64,000 bases of DNA from Bacteriovorax stolpii (GCA_945860415.1 CAMAQA010000005.1:1-64000), one strand, 5' to 3'. Positions 42,662-51,973 are shown, numbered from the stretch's first letter. Numbers and translations: made by a program. The notes: generated from the sequence alone by a model not told the origin.

Positions 42662-43027
42662 TCAGCGCAGCTGCTCGATGCGCTCAACCGGAGAAATGAT
42701 GTCGGTCAGGCGGATTCCAAACTTCTCGTTCACGACCACCACCTCGCCACGGGCAATGAGCCGATCGTTGACCAGGACCTCGAGAGGTTCGCCGGCAAAC
42801 TTCGAAAGCTCCACGACCGAACCCTGCGAAAGCTGGAGGATGTCGCGGATCGGCAGGCGGGTGCGTCCCAGCTCGACGCTGACCTTCAGCGGAATGTCGA
42901 GAATGAAGTCCAGTGACTGGACCGTGGACTGCGACCTTGCAGCGGCCGCTGCCTGCACTCCGTCGCCTAACGGTGCCGACTGCCCCGGGCTTGCGCCTGC
43001 TTCCATCGATGCTGCCTGCTCACTCAT
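42662..43027 (-). CDS. fliN: FliN, flagellar switch C-ring protein
   Basis: The 121-residue protein ends in a SpoA domain: DIPLKVSVELGRTRLPIRDILQLSQGSVVELSKFAGEPLEVLVNDRLIARGEVVVVNEKFGIRLTDI. The first 45 residues are Ala/Ser-rich. AGGTGA precedes the ATG. FliN with FliM and FliG forms the rotor switch and export cargo platform. Confidence 0.95.
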   Translation of the reverse strand: MSEQAASMEAGASPGQSAPLGDGVQAAAAARSQSTVQSLDFILDIPLKVSVELGRTRLPIRDILQLSQGSVVELSKFAGEPLEVLVNDRLIARGEVVVVNEKFGIRLTDIISPVERIEQLR

Positions 43028-43036
43028 GTCTTCACC

Positions 43037-44053
43037 TCACGCGTTTCCTAGAACCTTGGTGACCTGTACGGCGCGATTTCCACGCGAAACGCCGAACAGG
43101 CACTTGTATTTTTCGACCCCTTCAACCGTCATGACGAGCTCGCCGTCCGCATCCTGCGAGAGCGGAATGACATCGCCGATGTTCAGGTTTACCAGGTCGC
43201 CCACACTGATCTCGGCGGCCCCCAGACGCACCACCACCTCGGCCGTGGACTGGCCAAGATGGGTCTGGAGCTTTCCGACCCATTCATGGTCCGTCTCTCC
43301 GGACTCGGTCTGGTAGTACGAGTTGAGCTTTCCTTTGATCGGTTCGATCGTCGAATACGGCATGACGATCGCGATCGTGCCGCTGGCATTCTCGAGCTCC
43401 ACCTCGAAAGTCGTTGAGATGATCACGTCCGATGGAGGCACGATGCCGACGAACTGGGGATTCGTCTCCGTCCGGATATAACTGATGTCGGGCTTGTGGA
43501 CCGGCGCCCAGGCATCCTCGAGGTCCTTCACGGCCATGCTGATGACCTTCTGCAGGATCGACAGTTCGATCTTCGTGAACTCCTTGCCTTCGATCTTCGT
43601 GAACGGTCGGTCGGTGCCGCCGAAGAAGCTGTCCACCAGTGCGTAGGCCAGCTTCGCCTCCACGACGAAAATCGCCGGTCCTCGAAGGGTCTCGAAGCGA
43701 AGAATCGACATGCAGCTCGGAATGGGAAGCGTGTTCACGAACTCACCAAACTTCAGGATGTCCGTGGAAATGATGCTGATCGTGGCGATCTTGCGAAGCG
43801 AGTTCGACAGCGACATCCGGAAGAGCCGCACAAAGCGCTCGTAGATGATGTCGAGCGTGGGCATGCGGCCGCGGATCACGCGGTCCTGGTTCGTCAGGTC
43901 GTAGGGAACGATCTCGGAGGGCTGGGTAGACACTGCACCCAAAGCCGGTGTCGATGCAGCATCGACGGATGCCGCTCCGGAGGGCTCGGCGCCGCCTGCT
44001 GCAACCGCGCTCAGCAGGGCATCTACTTCGGCTTGTGAAAGCACCTGGTTCAT
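43037..44053 (-). CDS. fliM: FliM, flagellar switch protein
   Basis: The 338-residue protein begins MNQVLSQAEVDALLSAV (the CheY-P binding N-terminus is L-S-Q-x-E-x-D-A-L-L). The middle domain has RFVRLFRMSLSNSLRKIA and FFGGTDRPFTKIEGKEFTKIE. A C-terminal SpoA domain follows (VVRLGAAEISVGDLVNLNIGDVIPLSQD). It binds phosphorylated CheY-type signals and sets rotation. It lies 9 bases upstream of fliN. Confidence 0.96.
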   Translation of the reverse strand: MNQVLSQAEVDALLSAVAAGGAEPSGAASVDAASTPALGAVSTQPSEIVPYDLTNQDRVIRGRMPTLDIIYERFVRLFRMSLSNSLRKIATISIISTDILKFGEFVNTLPIPSCMSILRFETLRGPAIFVVEAKLAYALVDSFFGGTDRPFTKIEGKEFTKIELSILQKVISMAVKDLEDAWAPVHKPDISYIRTETNPQFVGIVPPSDVIISTTFEVELENASGTIAIVMPYSTIEPIKGKLNSYYQTESGETDHEWVGKLQTHLGQSTAEVVVRLGAAEISVGDLVNLNIGDVIPLSQDADGELVMTVEGVEKYKCLFGVSRGNRAVQVTKVLGNA

Positions 44054-44106
44054 CGATTCGCCGTCCTAGCTCTTTCGCTCAAGCTTCGCGGAATGAGGCT
44101 TGCGCC

Positions 44107-44745
44107 TCAGCCGCTCAGCGCAAAGTTGGTGAAGAAGACTCCCTTCACCTTTCCTGAAACCATGAATCCGTTGAGGGCGCTGCGGATCTCTTCCTTGAGA
44201 TATTGACGCCCTTCCTCGCTCACCACGTCCGAAGGACGCTTGCTGTTGAAAAGGTCGATGATGGCGTTCCGAACCTGCGGCATTCGCTGGGTGAGCTCGG
44301 TTTCGACTTCATCACCCGGAACTTCGAGCGAAATATTCACTCGCACGTACTTCGGAGTGGTGCTTCCGGGTGTCGTCAGGTTCACGGTAAACTGCTCGAG
44401 GGTCACCATCTTGCCAAAGCCGGCAAGCTTCTTCGCTCCGTGCCCGCCAGCCGGCGCGCCGTGACCGCCTGCTGCAGGCGCAGGCGCACCATGGCCTCCA
44501 GCTGCAGCTGCGGGCGCGCCATGGCCACCACCGCCTCCACCACCGTGATCGCCTTCCTCGGCGACGATGTCCTCAATGCGCTGGGTCTTCTTTTCCTTTT
44601 GAAGTGAAGTAAACAGGAGGCCAATCACGGCCACGCTGACCACCGTGTTCACGATGGTCAGGATCATGGTGAGCTTGTTGCCGCCTGCGCCGCCGGAGGC
44701 GGACTCCGGCGCAGCTGCTGCGGGTTCTTTCTTGTCTTCGGACAT
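44107..44745 (-). CDS. fliL: FliL, stator-associated flagellar protein, with Gly-His-Ala repeats
   Basis: ATG 44745 has GGAGGGTGAG upstream and yields 212 residues; a TTG at 44772 is less likely. One membrane helix (MILTIVNTVVSVAVIGLLF) is followed by an unusual linker with GGHGAP repeated several times, then the FliL domain (MVTLEQFTVNLTTPG; RYVRVNISLEVPGDEVETELTQRMPQVRNAIIDL). FliL rings support stators. It is the first gene of the second flagellar transcript, just after the flgE terminator. Confidence 0.93.
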   Translation of the reverse strand: MSEDKKEPAAAAPESASGGAGGNKLTMILTIVNTVVSVAVIGLLFTSLQKEKKTQRIEDIVAEEGDHGGGGGGGHGAPAAAAGGHGAPAPAAGGHGAPAGGHGAKKLAGFGKMVTLEQFTVNLTTPGSTTPKYVRVNISLEVPGDEVETELTQRMPQVRNAIIDLFNSKRPSDVVSEEGRQYLKEEIRSALNGFMVSGKVKGVFFTNFALSG

Positions 44746-44839
44746 CTGGCGCTCACCCTCCCTCGACCTCAAGTATGGCCGTGCGAAGAGGGGGCTGCAA
44801 GTCGGCAGAAATTTCCGCGGAAAAATACGACGAAAAGCG

Positions 44840-44876
44840 CCGGCCGGACGCCATCACTTTGACAGCATCCGGCCGG
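44840..44876 (-). terminator. Hairpin terminator after flgE
   Basis: In minus-strand RNA CCGGCCGGAUGC pairs with GCGUCCGGCCGG (12 bp, one U-G), with a 13-base loop, followed by CGCUUUUC. In plus-strand RNA the wobble becomes an A-C mismatch, so the stem favours the minus strand. It lies between flgE and fliL. Confidence 0.7.
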
Positions 44877-44905
44877 AACGTTCAGGCTACGTCAAGCCCC
44901 TGACA

Positions 44906-46189
44906 TTATGAGCGCTTCAGGTTCAGCACTTCCTGCATCAGGTCATCGGCAACGCGGATCACGCGGCTGTTGGCCTGGAAGTTATGCTGGGCCGACATCA
45001 GGTTGATGAATTCGTTGGCGATGTCGGTCGTCGAGCTTTCGAGCGACTTCGAGCTGACCTTGCCACGACCCCCGAGCTCCGGAGCACCGACGGTCGGGAC
45101 ACCCGAGTTGCGGCTTTCGCGGTACAGGTTCTGACCCATCTTGAAGAGGCCTTCCGGATTTTCGAACTTCGCCAGGGCCACCTGGGAGAGCGCGATCGTC
45201 TGGCCGTTCGAGTAGACGCCGGTCAGCGTGCCATCGTCGTTGAAGGTCATTCCCGAGAGCGTGCCTGTCGAAAATCCGTCCTGGACCGTCTTGTAGGCCT
45301 CGGAAGAAGTTCCATACTGGGTGCACTGGGTTCCGTCTCCTCCCTTCACCTTGGTCTTCCCAAAGTTGAACTCAATCTCCTGGTCCTTCAAGGCACCCTT
45401 GTTGAAGCTGAACCTGTTCTTGTCGGTCACCACTTCGTTCAGGCGTCCATCCACGTCGAACAGCAGCTTGCCGCTGGCCTGTTCCACCATCGTTCCAGGC
45501 TTTCCATCAAGAAGGTCCTCTCCCTTGGCCATGACCCTCCACGTCCACTCGCCATCGCCCGTCTTGTTGAAGAACATGCTGACCGTGCGCGGAGTTCCGG
45601 CAGAGTCATAGACGGTGACGCCGGTGGCGAACTGCGAGGTAGCCTCCGGCTTGAGCGGATTGAAGTCGACGTTCTTGTCCGCTCGAAGGTCGAGGTTCAC
45701 GAACATGTCAACCTTATTGGTCGGACGCGCATCGATGACCGTGCGATCCACGGTGATGTCGGTGAGCTTCGAAGTGATCCGCCCCGTCTCATCGGCCTTG
45801 AAGCCCTGGACATGGTAGCCATCGGTGTTGACGAGCTTTCCTTCGCGGTCGAAATGGAAATTACCGGCGCGCGTGAAGGTCTGTCCTTCGCGGCCCATCA
45901 GCACGAACATGCCATCACCGGAAACTGCAAGGTCGGTGGGAGAGTCCGAAGAAACAATTGCACCTTGTGCCATCAGCGGCGTGACTGCAGAAAGGCGGGT
46001 TCCACGACCGACCTGGTTTCCACCCAGCGGGTTCTTCAGTGACGCGGCAACAAGATCCTGGAACTCCGGGCGGCTCGTCTTGAATCCGGAAGTATTGGCG
46101 TTGGCGATATTATCACCGTAGATCGAAAGCGCTTCGCCTGATCCACGCATGCCCGAGATACCGGTGTACATCGATGAAAGAATACCCAT
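44906..46189 (-). CDS. flgE: FlgE, flagellar hook protein
   Basis: The 427-residue protein opens MGILSSMYTGISGMRGSGEALSIYGDNIANANTSGFK, the family rod/hook N-terminus, and closes with SSTTDIANEFINLMSAQHNFQANSRVIRVADDLMQEVLNLK. The middle has DLAVSGDGMFVLMGREGQTFTRAGNFHFD. A single-Cys pair region (GDGTQCTQYG) is unusual for hook proteins. CAGGAGGCG precedes the ATG. It ends the flgB-to-flgE transcript, before a terminator. Confidence 0.95.
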   Translation of the reverse strand: MGILSSMYTGISGMRGSGEALSIYGDNIANANTSGFKTSRPEFQDLVAASLKNPLGGNQVGRGTRLSAVTPLMAQGAIVSSDSPTDLAVSGDGMFVLMGREGQTFTRAGNFHFDREGKLVNTDGYHVQGFKADETGRITSKLTDITVDRTVIDARPTNKVDMFVNLDLRADKNVDFNPLKPEATSQFATGVTVYDSAGTPRTVSMFFNKTGDGEWTWRVMAKGEDLLDGKPGTMVEQASGKLLFDVDGRLNEVVTDKNRFSFNKGALKDQEIEFNFGKTKVKGGDGTQCTQYGTSSEAYKTVQDGFSTGTLSGMTFNDDGTLTGVYSNGQTIALSQVALAKFENPEGLFKMGQNLYRESRNSGVPTVGAPELGGRGKVSSKSLESSTTDIANEFINLMSAQHNFQANSRVIRVADDLMQEVLNLKRS

Positions 46190-46243
46190 AGGGACGCCTC
46201 CTGCGTCGTTCGTGGTGAGGAACCGATCCTTCCGTCATGGATG

Positions 46244-46266
46244 GGGCAGGCACTTCTGTCCTGCCC
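46244..46266 (-). repeat. 7-bp inverted repeat in flgE leader
   Basis: GGGCAGG (46244-46250) and CCTGCCC (46260-46266) form a 7-bp stem with a 9-base loop, 55 bases upstream of flgE. There is no T-run, so it is more likely a leader hairpin than a terminator. Confidence 0.4.
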
Positions 46267-46328
46267 AGGATCGGCTAGGCTTCCCAAATGGGTCCAGCCT
46301 ATGACTGCTCGCTTCAGTTGCACTTCAT

Positions 46329-46769
46329 TCAGATCACTACTGCGCCATCAATATTCGTGAATACGTTTCCCTGGAGCTGCGACCGATCCATCGCCGTGAT
46401 CACGGTGCGACTGCTCGCACTGACGATCAGGGCTGCGTTCGGAGTCAGCACCAGCGTATCCTCCAGGCCCTTGGCTGCCGCCTTGTCGATGGCCTCGTTG
46501 ACCTTCGCCATCGTGGCCGGATCGAGCTGGATCTTCCGCTCCGCAAGCCGCTGGCTGGCGTGAGTGGAAAACTTCAGCGGGTTTCGGACCTGTGAAAGGT
46601 CCGGAGATCCGGTCGGCGCATCCTGATCCAGCACCTTCTTCAAGGCGCTGTCGAATTCACCGGGCGCTCCCCGCTCGCTCCGTTTCGCAGGTTCGGAAGA
46701 ACCTACTCCGGACTGGCCGGGGATGCTCGTGACATTCGGATACAGAAACTGGCTGTTTTGAATGCCCAT
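46329..46769 (-). CDS. Flagellar operon protein, TIGR02530-like
   Basis: The 146-residue protein has a disordered N-terminus and a conserved C-terminal half LKFSTHASQRLAERKIQLDPATMAKVNEAIDKAAAKGLEDTLVLTPNAALIVSASSRTVITAMDR, matching a family found only between flgD and flgE genes. Function is not known; position suggests hook assembly. AGGAGGTG precedes the ATG. Confidence 0.85.
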   Translation of the reverse strand: MGIQNSQFLYPNVTSIPGQSGVGSSEPAKRSERGAPGEFDSALKKVLDQDAPTGSPDLSQVRNPLKFSTHASQRLAERKIQLDPATMAKVNEAIDKAAAKGLEDTLVLTPNAALIVSASSRTVITAMDRSQLQGNVFTNIDGAVVI

Positions 46770-46833
46770 ACTTTTTCACCTCCTCTCTTTTGAAATCGTA
46801 ACCAGAATTTTCAACCGAAAAAATCGGTAAAAT

Positions 46834-47976
46834 TTACTCCTTCGAGTTCAACCCATTCGGAAAACCCTGCCCGGCATCGGCTGCCGTCTCGCGCTGGAGA
46901 TTCGCCATGGCCTGCGCACGAAAACTTGCGATGGCCTTCTGGTCCTCTGCGGACAATGACGCCGCATCAAGGGCCTTCGATCCTTCGCCCTTGGTGAACT
47001 GGAAGAAGTTTCCAGGCGGCGGCGATGCCGGTGGTGGCGAAGCCTGCTGCGCAGCGGAAGGCGCCGATCCTCCGGCAACCGCGGAAGAAAGAGACCTGGC
47101 TCCAGGAATGGACGCCGACGCCGAGGCAAGCCCACCGTCATCCACGACCCTGGAGATGTTCTCCATGAAGACCTTCTCCGGATTCGCCGAGTCCCCGACA
47201 AGGAGCACCGGCTTCTGTCCTTCGAAGCTGACCCCGACCACACGGCCGCTTCCGCTGTTCGGGATTTTTATTTCTGCTCCTGCCGAATCGAACGCCTTCA
47301 CCTGGTAGGTGTAGTTGCCGGATTTTGCCGGAAGCGTGTTGGCCTTCCTGCCATCCCACACCCAGGTCTGCTCGCCCTTCTTCTGGGGCCCCAGATCCTG
47401 CTCGATGAGCGGAGCTCCCATGCCGTCGATGACCGTCACGCTCACGCGTGCGGCATCCGCCGGAAGTCCAAACTTGAGGGCATTGCTTTCGCCTTCGGTG
47501 TGCGGAAATCGTGCACGGTCCACCGAGACGAGCTTGCCGATCATTCCGGTCATCGCCATGCGCTCGACCGGCTGGTCACGATTCGCGAACTGCTTCATGG
47601 TCTGGTTCAGGTTCTGCAGCTGTTCCATGCTGGAGAGCTGGGCCATTTCCGCACCCATCTTCTCCATCTCGAACGGCTTCTGCGGATCCTGGTACTTCAT
47701 CTGCGTGATCATCAGCTTCAGGAAGTCATCCTTGCCGAGGGTCTTCTTGATCTCGCGCGGCTTTTCGGCCTTTGCGCCGAACTGGGCCTGGAGATTTTTC
47801 CAGACATCGCTGAACTTCGGCTCGGTGGACGGGGCGGAGCCGTCGGGAGAACCCACCTTGACGGAGGTTCCCACTTCGATTCCGGTCTTCTGGAAATCCA
47901 TGCCGTTGGCCATCGAATCTCCAGCCTTCGGCGCATTCATCATCGGGCTTCCGCCCTGTCCTACCTTGCCAAGCAT
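46834..47976 (-). CDS. flgD: FlgD, hook-capping protein
   Basis: The 380-residue protein contains LGKDDFLKLMITQMKYQDPQKPFEMEKMGAEMAQLSSMEQLQNLNQTM, the FlgD N-terminal signature, after about 75 leading residues. A fibronectin-like/tudor region follows (GAPLIEQDLGPQKKGEQTWVWDGR). An extended Ala/Pro-rich C-tail (AQQASPPPASPPPG) makes it longer than the usual 230 residues. FlgD caps the growing hook. Confidence 0.93.
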   Translation of the reverse strand: MLGKVGQGGSPMMNAPKAGDSMANGMDFQKTGIEVGTSVKVGSPDGSAPSTEPKFSDVWKNLQAQFGAKAEKPREIKKTLGKDDFLKLMITQMKYQDPQKPFEMEKMGAEMAQLSSMEQLQNLNQTMKQFANRDQPVERMAMTGMIGKLVSVDRARFPHTEGESNALKFGLPADAARVSVTVIDGMGAPLIEQDLGPQKKGEQTWVWDGRKANTLPAKSGNYTYQVKAFDSAGAEIKIPNSGSGRVVGVSFEGQKPVLLVGDSANPEKVFMENISRVVDDGGLASASASIPGARSLSSAVAGGSAPSAAQQASPPPASPPPGNFFQFTKGEGSKALDAASLSAEDQKAIASFRAQAMANLQRETAADAGQGFPNGLNSKE

Positions 47977-47997
47977 TCTACACTCCGATCCTGCTCA

Positions 47998-49383
47998 TCA
48001 TGCGATCACGTCCAACCGGCTTGAGGCTACGGCTCGCGCCGATCCTCCACCGCCAAAGGCTGCAGCCTGCCGCGGATTGACCTTCACTGCGCCGCCCGCC
48101 GAAGCGGTATCGGAGCCGGAAGACCCATCCTGGGCCGAATTTCCGCGATTTCCGTCACCGGAATTCGACGAGAAGTTCTGCTGGCCGGCGAGTCCGGGAC
48201 GATCCTGGTTCGAGTCGCTGCCGAGGTTTGCGGAGCTCGAAGGCTGCGCAACCTGGACATCGACGTTGGTGAGGCTGAGATTCTGAGAAGCCAGGCTCTC
48301 GCGCAGGCTTCCCAGGCTTTCCTCGAGGATCTTCTTCGCCTGGTCATCGCTGGCGTGGATCTGCAGCCCCACTTCGGAGCCCGATTTTCCGCCCGTCATG
48401 ACCTTGAGATGGAGTTCGCCCAGGTGATCCGGCTTGAGGCGAATGCGGACTTCTCCGCCATTGCCCAGCTGCCGGATGCTCTGCGCGATTCCACCGATCG
48501 ACTCGCTGTTGAGGCGATTCTGGCTCATGGATCCTGCCACGACCGAACCATCCATTTTCATGGCCGTCATGCCGGCGGAGAACGGAAGGACGTTCGAGCC
48601 TTCGTTCTTGCCAGTCTGGGGATGGATCAGGCCCAGGGTGTCGGGCAGCTTGGCCTTCTTTTCCTTGAGCTCCGCGCCGGGCTCGGCGGCATTCGGAGCC
48701 TTCAACCCCGATCCGGGCATGGCAATCGCCTGCTCGGTACCGACCGCTCCTTTTACCTGCTTGGCCATGGCTGACGCCTGTCGGACGTTCACGAAGTCAT
48801 CGCTGCCGAGGGGCTTCGCCCCGGGAAGTGCCTTCGCGTTCATCGCTCCCATCTGCGTGGAGCCTTCAAGCGCCCTCTGCCCATCCGGAGAACCGGCCAT
48901 GGTCGCACCCGCGCTCTGGAGCAGCTGCTCCAGGCTTTCGAGTGCGCCGGCGGATCCACCCCTCGCCGGATCCTCGACCAAGGTCTTCTGCGAAGGATGC
49001 TTGTTCAAGCCGCCTTCGAAGACCCAATCGGGGCTCCAGGGTTTGAGTCCAGCGATATCCACGCCAGTGTTCGAACTGACGGCCATCTTCTGGATGAGCG
49101 ATGCGTTTTCGGCGCTGCCACCTGCGTTGCCGGGAACTGCCTTGTCGAGCTTTCCCGACGCCGCAGCCTGGATGTTTCCAGACAATCCCGCAACCTGCTG
49201 ACCCGGGTGGGGAACACCTGGCTTTACAGAATCCACGGGCTTCTGCCCTGACTGGGCAGCAACCAGGTCCGCCGCAGCCACGGCTCCGGAAAACTCCTCT
49301 CCTCCGGACTCGTCCGTGCCCTTCGGCGCCTCAGTTCCGCTGTAATCCGCTACCGACGCTGATCCAATGCTGTTGATCGTCAT
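47998..49383 (-). CDS. fliK: FliK, hook-length control protein
   Basis: From ATG 49383 the product has 461 residues. Most is low-complexity (Gly, Ala, Ser, Lys). The C-terminal Flg_hook domain is clear: GEVRIRLKPDHLGELHLKVMTGGKSGSEVGLQIHASDDQAKKILEESLGSLRESLASQNLSLTNVDVQV. A disordered N-terminal ruler and a C-terminal switch domain are the family layout. It lies between the MotE-like gene and flgD. Confidence 0.9.
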   Translation of the reverse strand: MTINSIGSASVADYSGTEAPKGTDESGGEEFSGAVAAADLVAAQSGQKPVDSVKPGVPHPGQQVAGLSGNIQAAASGKLDKAVPGNAGGSAENASLIQKMAVSSNTGVDIAGLKPWSPDWVFEGGLNKHPSQKTLVEDPARGGSAGALESLEQLLQSAGATMAGSPDGQRALEGSTQMGAMNAKALPGAKPLGSDDFVNVRQASAMAKQVKGAVGTEQAIAMPGSGLKAPNAAEPGAELKEKKAKLPDTLGLIHPQTGKNEGSNVLPFSAGMTAMKMDGSVVAGSMSQNRLNSESIGGIAQSIRQLGNGGEVRIRLKPDHLGELHLKVMTGGKSGSEVGLQIHASDDQAKKILEESLGSLRESLASQNLSLTNVDVQVAQPSSSANLGSDSNQDRPGLAGQQNFSSNSGDGNRGNSAQDGSSGSDTASAGGAVKVNPRQAAAFGGGGSARAVASSRLDVIA

Positions 49384-49419
49384 GATGTTCCTCACCCCCT
49401 CTCCACTTTTGAATTCCCA

Positions 49420-50103
49420 TTAGAGTTTCTCCTCTGTCTTGGGGTTGGTTTCAGGAACCGACTTCGCAACATCCGCGACCGGGGTTCCTTTTCCGGCCAG
49501 CAGTTCCATGAGCCGCACCGAACGCTTCGGCTCCATGATGTTCATGATCTTCGAAAGTTTCGCGGTCGCCATGCGCGACATCGCCTCGACGGCAAGCTGC
49601 TCATCGCTCGATGCCACCAGCTGCGAGGCGGCCTTCGGGTTCATCGACTCCAGCAGCTCCACCGTGCGGGCGATCTTCTCCTCGAATTCCTTCTTCTTCG
49701 CGACGTCCATCTTCGCCGCCTCGTCGCGGAAGGCCTGGAGCTGGCGAATGCGCTCCTCAATGGCTTTTTCGCGCAGGGCAAGCTCCTGGTCGCGGGCCTG
49801 GAGCGCAGCCTCGCGGTCATCCAGGGTCTTCCGGCGCTGGTTCAGGTCGGAGAGGGCCTGTGCAGGAATGCAGGCCGGCTCCGACGTGGCAGGCTTCACT
49901 TCCTCGGTTTTCGACTCCACCTTCGGCGCCTCGGTGGCTGGCGCGCCTTCGGCAGGCTTTTCGGCCTGGGCCTGGGTCAGCACGATACGGTCGGCGGAGA
50001 GTTCCGCATTCCGCTCGAGTCCATTCTCGACATCCGGGCTAACACCGAGCCAGACCATGAAGAATCCGATGATTGCCACCAGCGGAATCGTGACTCGCTT
50101 CAT
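49420..50103 (-). CDS. MotE/YlxF-like coiled-coil flagellar protein
   Basis: The 227-residue protein has one N-terminal helix (TIPLVAIIGFFMVWLGV), an acidic/Pro-rich stretch, a long coiled coil (LNQRRKTLDDREAALQARDQELALREKAIEERIRQLQAFRDEAAKMD) and an MgtE-N-like tail (ELLESMNPKAASQLVASSDEQLAVEAMSRM). This is the MotE layout, a periplasmic chaperone for MotC in other bacteria. ATGA couples it to fliJ. Confidence 0.85.
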   Translation of the reverse strand: MKRVTIPLVAIIGFFMVWLGVSPDVENGLERNAELSADRIVLTQAQAEKPAEGAPATEAPKVESKTEEVKPATSEPACIPAQALSDLNQRRKTLDDREAALQARDQELALREKAIEERIRQLQAFRDEAAKMDVAKKKEFEEKIARTVELLESMNPKAASQLVASSDEQLAVEAMSRMATAKLSKIMNIMEPKRSVRLMELLAGKGTPVADVAKSVPETNPKTEEKL

Positions 50104-50552
50104 GCCTCGCTCCTTTCGCGTGCCGCGCGGATGGAGGACAGATCGTCCATTTCCTTCATCTCTGCCCGTGCCCGTTCCTTGCGGAAATCCTGCAGGTCGG
50201 ACTCGCGGATCGTGTCGATCACCATGCAGTCGCGCCGCGCATGCATGTATCCTCGCGTGGCACGCTCCACGACCCGAAGCGCCCTTGCCGACTGTTGTTC
50301 GGCTTGGCGAACTCGAACCCGAATGCCAGCGATGAACTGCTCGAGTATCGCGAATTCGTGCGAATGCGCCGTGACGTTCGCAAGGTTTTCACGACGAAGC
50401 AGCGCATCGGCGAGCGTCGCCTCAAGCTGCGACTTTCGCGCTACGATTAGCTGGAGCTCCTGGCGCGCGCGTCCGAGGACCTGCAGCGCGTCCTGCTCCT
50501 TCCGCTTCCGGATCGTTTCGACTGCCTCTAGGCGAAACTTGAATCGCTTCAT
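50100..50552 (-). CDS. fliJ: FliJ, export ATPase stalk protein
   Basis: From ATG 50552 (GTG 50567 is an alternative) the product has 150 residues, an antiparallel coiled coil: MKRFKFRLEAVETIRKRKEQDALQVLGRARQEL, QLIVARKSQLEATLADALLRRENL, HSHEFAILEQFIAGIRVRVRQAEQQ. FliJ rotates within the FliI ring and links it to FlhA. The name rests on size, coiled coil and place between fliI and motE. Confidence 0.88.
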   Translation of the reverse strand: MKRFKFRLEAVETIRKRKEQDALQVLGRARQELQLIVARKSQLEATLADALLRRENLANVTAHSHEFAILEQFIAGIRVRVRQAEQQSARALRVVERATRGYMHARRDCMVIDTIRESDLQDFRKERARAEMKEMDDLSSIRAARERSEA

Positions 50553-50639
50553 CACTTTCAGTTTCACAGTTTGGAAATGAGGAACCTAGACTGAATGTTT
50601 TTCCACGGGGAAGGATCTCGCCGGAACGTTGTTGCCGGG

Positions 50640-51965
50640 TCAGGAGCCGGCTTCGGCGGCCCGGATGATCGAATGGAGCTGGGCCATCGTGGCGTCAAAT
50701 CCACCACGATCGTCCACTCCCTGCCGAAGGAGTGCATTGATGCGCTCATGGACTGAAATGGCCGTGTCGATCTTCGGATTGGCGCCGCGCTGGTAGGCGC
50801 CGAGATTCAGGAGATCCTCGACCTGCTTGTAGAGCGCCATCCACTCCTTCACCTGCGCAGCCCACTGCCGATGCTCAGGAGTGATGACCGAACCCATCAC
50901 GCGGCTCGCGCTCGCGAGCACATCGATGGCCGGAAAGTGGTTCCGCTGGGCAATCTTCCGCGACAGGACGATGTGACCGTCGAGGATGGACCGTGCGGAG
51001 TCGGCTATCGGATCATCCATGTCGTCGCCCTCGACGAGCACGGTGTACAGGCCGGTGATGCTGCCGCCACCAGGGCCCGTGCCCGCACGCTCGAGGAGCT
51101 TCGGAAGGGTCGAGAACACGCTCGGAGTGTAGCCCTTGGATGCCGGCGGCTCGCCCATGGAAAGCCCGATCTCGCGCTGGGCCATGCAGAAACGGGTTAC
51201 CGAATCCATCAGGAGCAGCACATCCTTCCGCTGGTCACGGAAGTGCTCGGCGATCGTGGATGCGAGGAATGCCCCGCGCATCCGGAGCAGTGGCGACTGG
51301 TCGGAAGTGGCGACGATAACCACCGAGCGCTTGAGGCCCTCCGGCCCGAGGTCACGCTCGATGAACTCGCGGACCTCGCGACCGCGCTCGCCGATCAGCG
51401 CGATCACGTTCACGTCCGCAGTCGTATGGCGGGCCATCATGCCGAGAAGCACGGACTTGCCCACGCCGGATCCGGCCATGATTCCAATGCGCTGTCCACG
51501 CCCGCAGGTCAGGAGTGCGTTGATCGCCCGCACACCAAGGTCCAGCGGCTTTCGAATGACCTCTCGTTCGAGCGGATGCGCAGGGCGTTGGTAGAGGCTG
51601 CGAGGCACCATTCCTTCGGACGGAAGGATCGGCCCTTTTCCATCGATGGGTTCGCCCCGGGCGTTCAGGATCCGCCCGAGGAGCTCGTTGCCCACCAGGA
51701 TCTGCGAAACCTCCTGGTCGAGCCGGACGAGGCTGTCGCTGTGGATTCCGGTGGCGTCGTCGAAGGCCATCAGTAGGGCGCGCTTTTCGCGAAAGCCGAC
51801 GACCTCGGCCTGCACTCCGGAGTCGATCCTGCAGATGCTTCCCACCCTGGCGCCGGGAAGGTGCGCCTCGAAAATCATTCCGACGGACTTCAGGATCTTG
51901 CCTGCCTCGTTGTAAAGGGGTGCCTGGTCGAGCTTCGTCAGGTATTTTCGGTGGTCGAATTCCAT
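50640..51965 (-). CDS. fliI: FliI, flagellar export ATPase
   Basis: The 441-residue protein has IGIMAGSGVGKSVLLGMMARH near residue 163 (Walker A), VNVIALIGERGREVREFIE, VLLLMDSVTRFCMAQREIGLSMGEPPASKGYTPSVF and GGSITGLYTVLVEGDDMDDPIAD, all family-specific for type III/F1-like export ATPases. It hexamerises at the export gate to unfold cargo. It starts 8 bases after the fliH stop. Confidence 0.96.
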   Translation of the reverse strand: MEFDHRKYLTKLDQAPLYNEAGKILKSVGMIFEAHLPGARVGSICRIDSGVQAEVVGFREKRALLMAFDDATGIHSDSLVRLDQEVSQILVGNELLGRILNARGEPIDGKGPILPSEGMVPRSLYQRPAHPLEREVIRKPLDLGVRAINALLTCGRGQRIGIMAGSGVGKSVLLGMMARHTTADVNVIALIGERGREVREFIERDLGPEGLKRSVVIVATSDQSPLLRMRGAFLASTIAEHFRDQRKDVLLLMDSVTRFCMAQREIGLSMGEPPASKGYTPSVFSTLPKLLERAGTGPGGGSITGLYTVLVEGDDMDDPIADSARSILDGHIVLSRKIAQRNHFPAIDVLASASRVMGSVITPEHRQWAAQVKEWMALYKQVEDLLNLGAYQRGANPKIDTAISVHERINALLRQGVDDRGGFDATMAQLHSIIRAAEAGS

Positions 51966-51973
51966 GGGTGAGC

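Noticed and set aside
44107-44772. FliL starting at TTG 44772
   Set aside because: ATG 44745 has a strong ribosome site and fits the family start.
46244-46266. Terminator before flgE
   Set aside because: The stem is short, there is no T-run, and flgE would be cut off from its operon.
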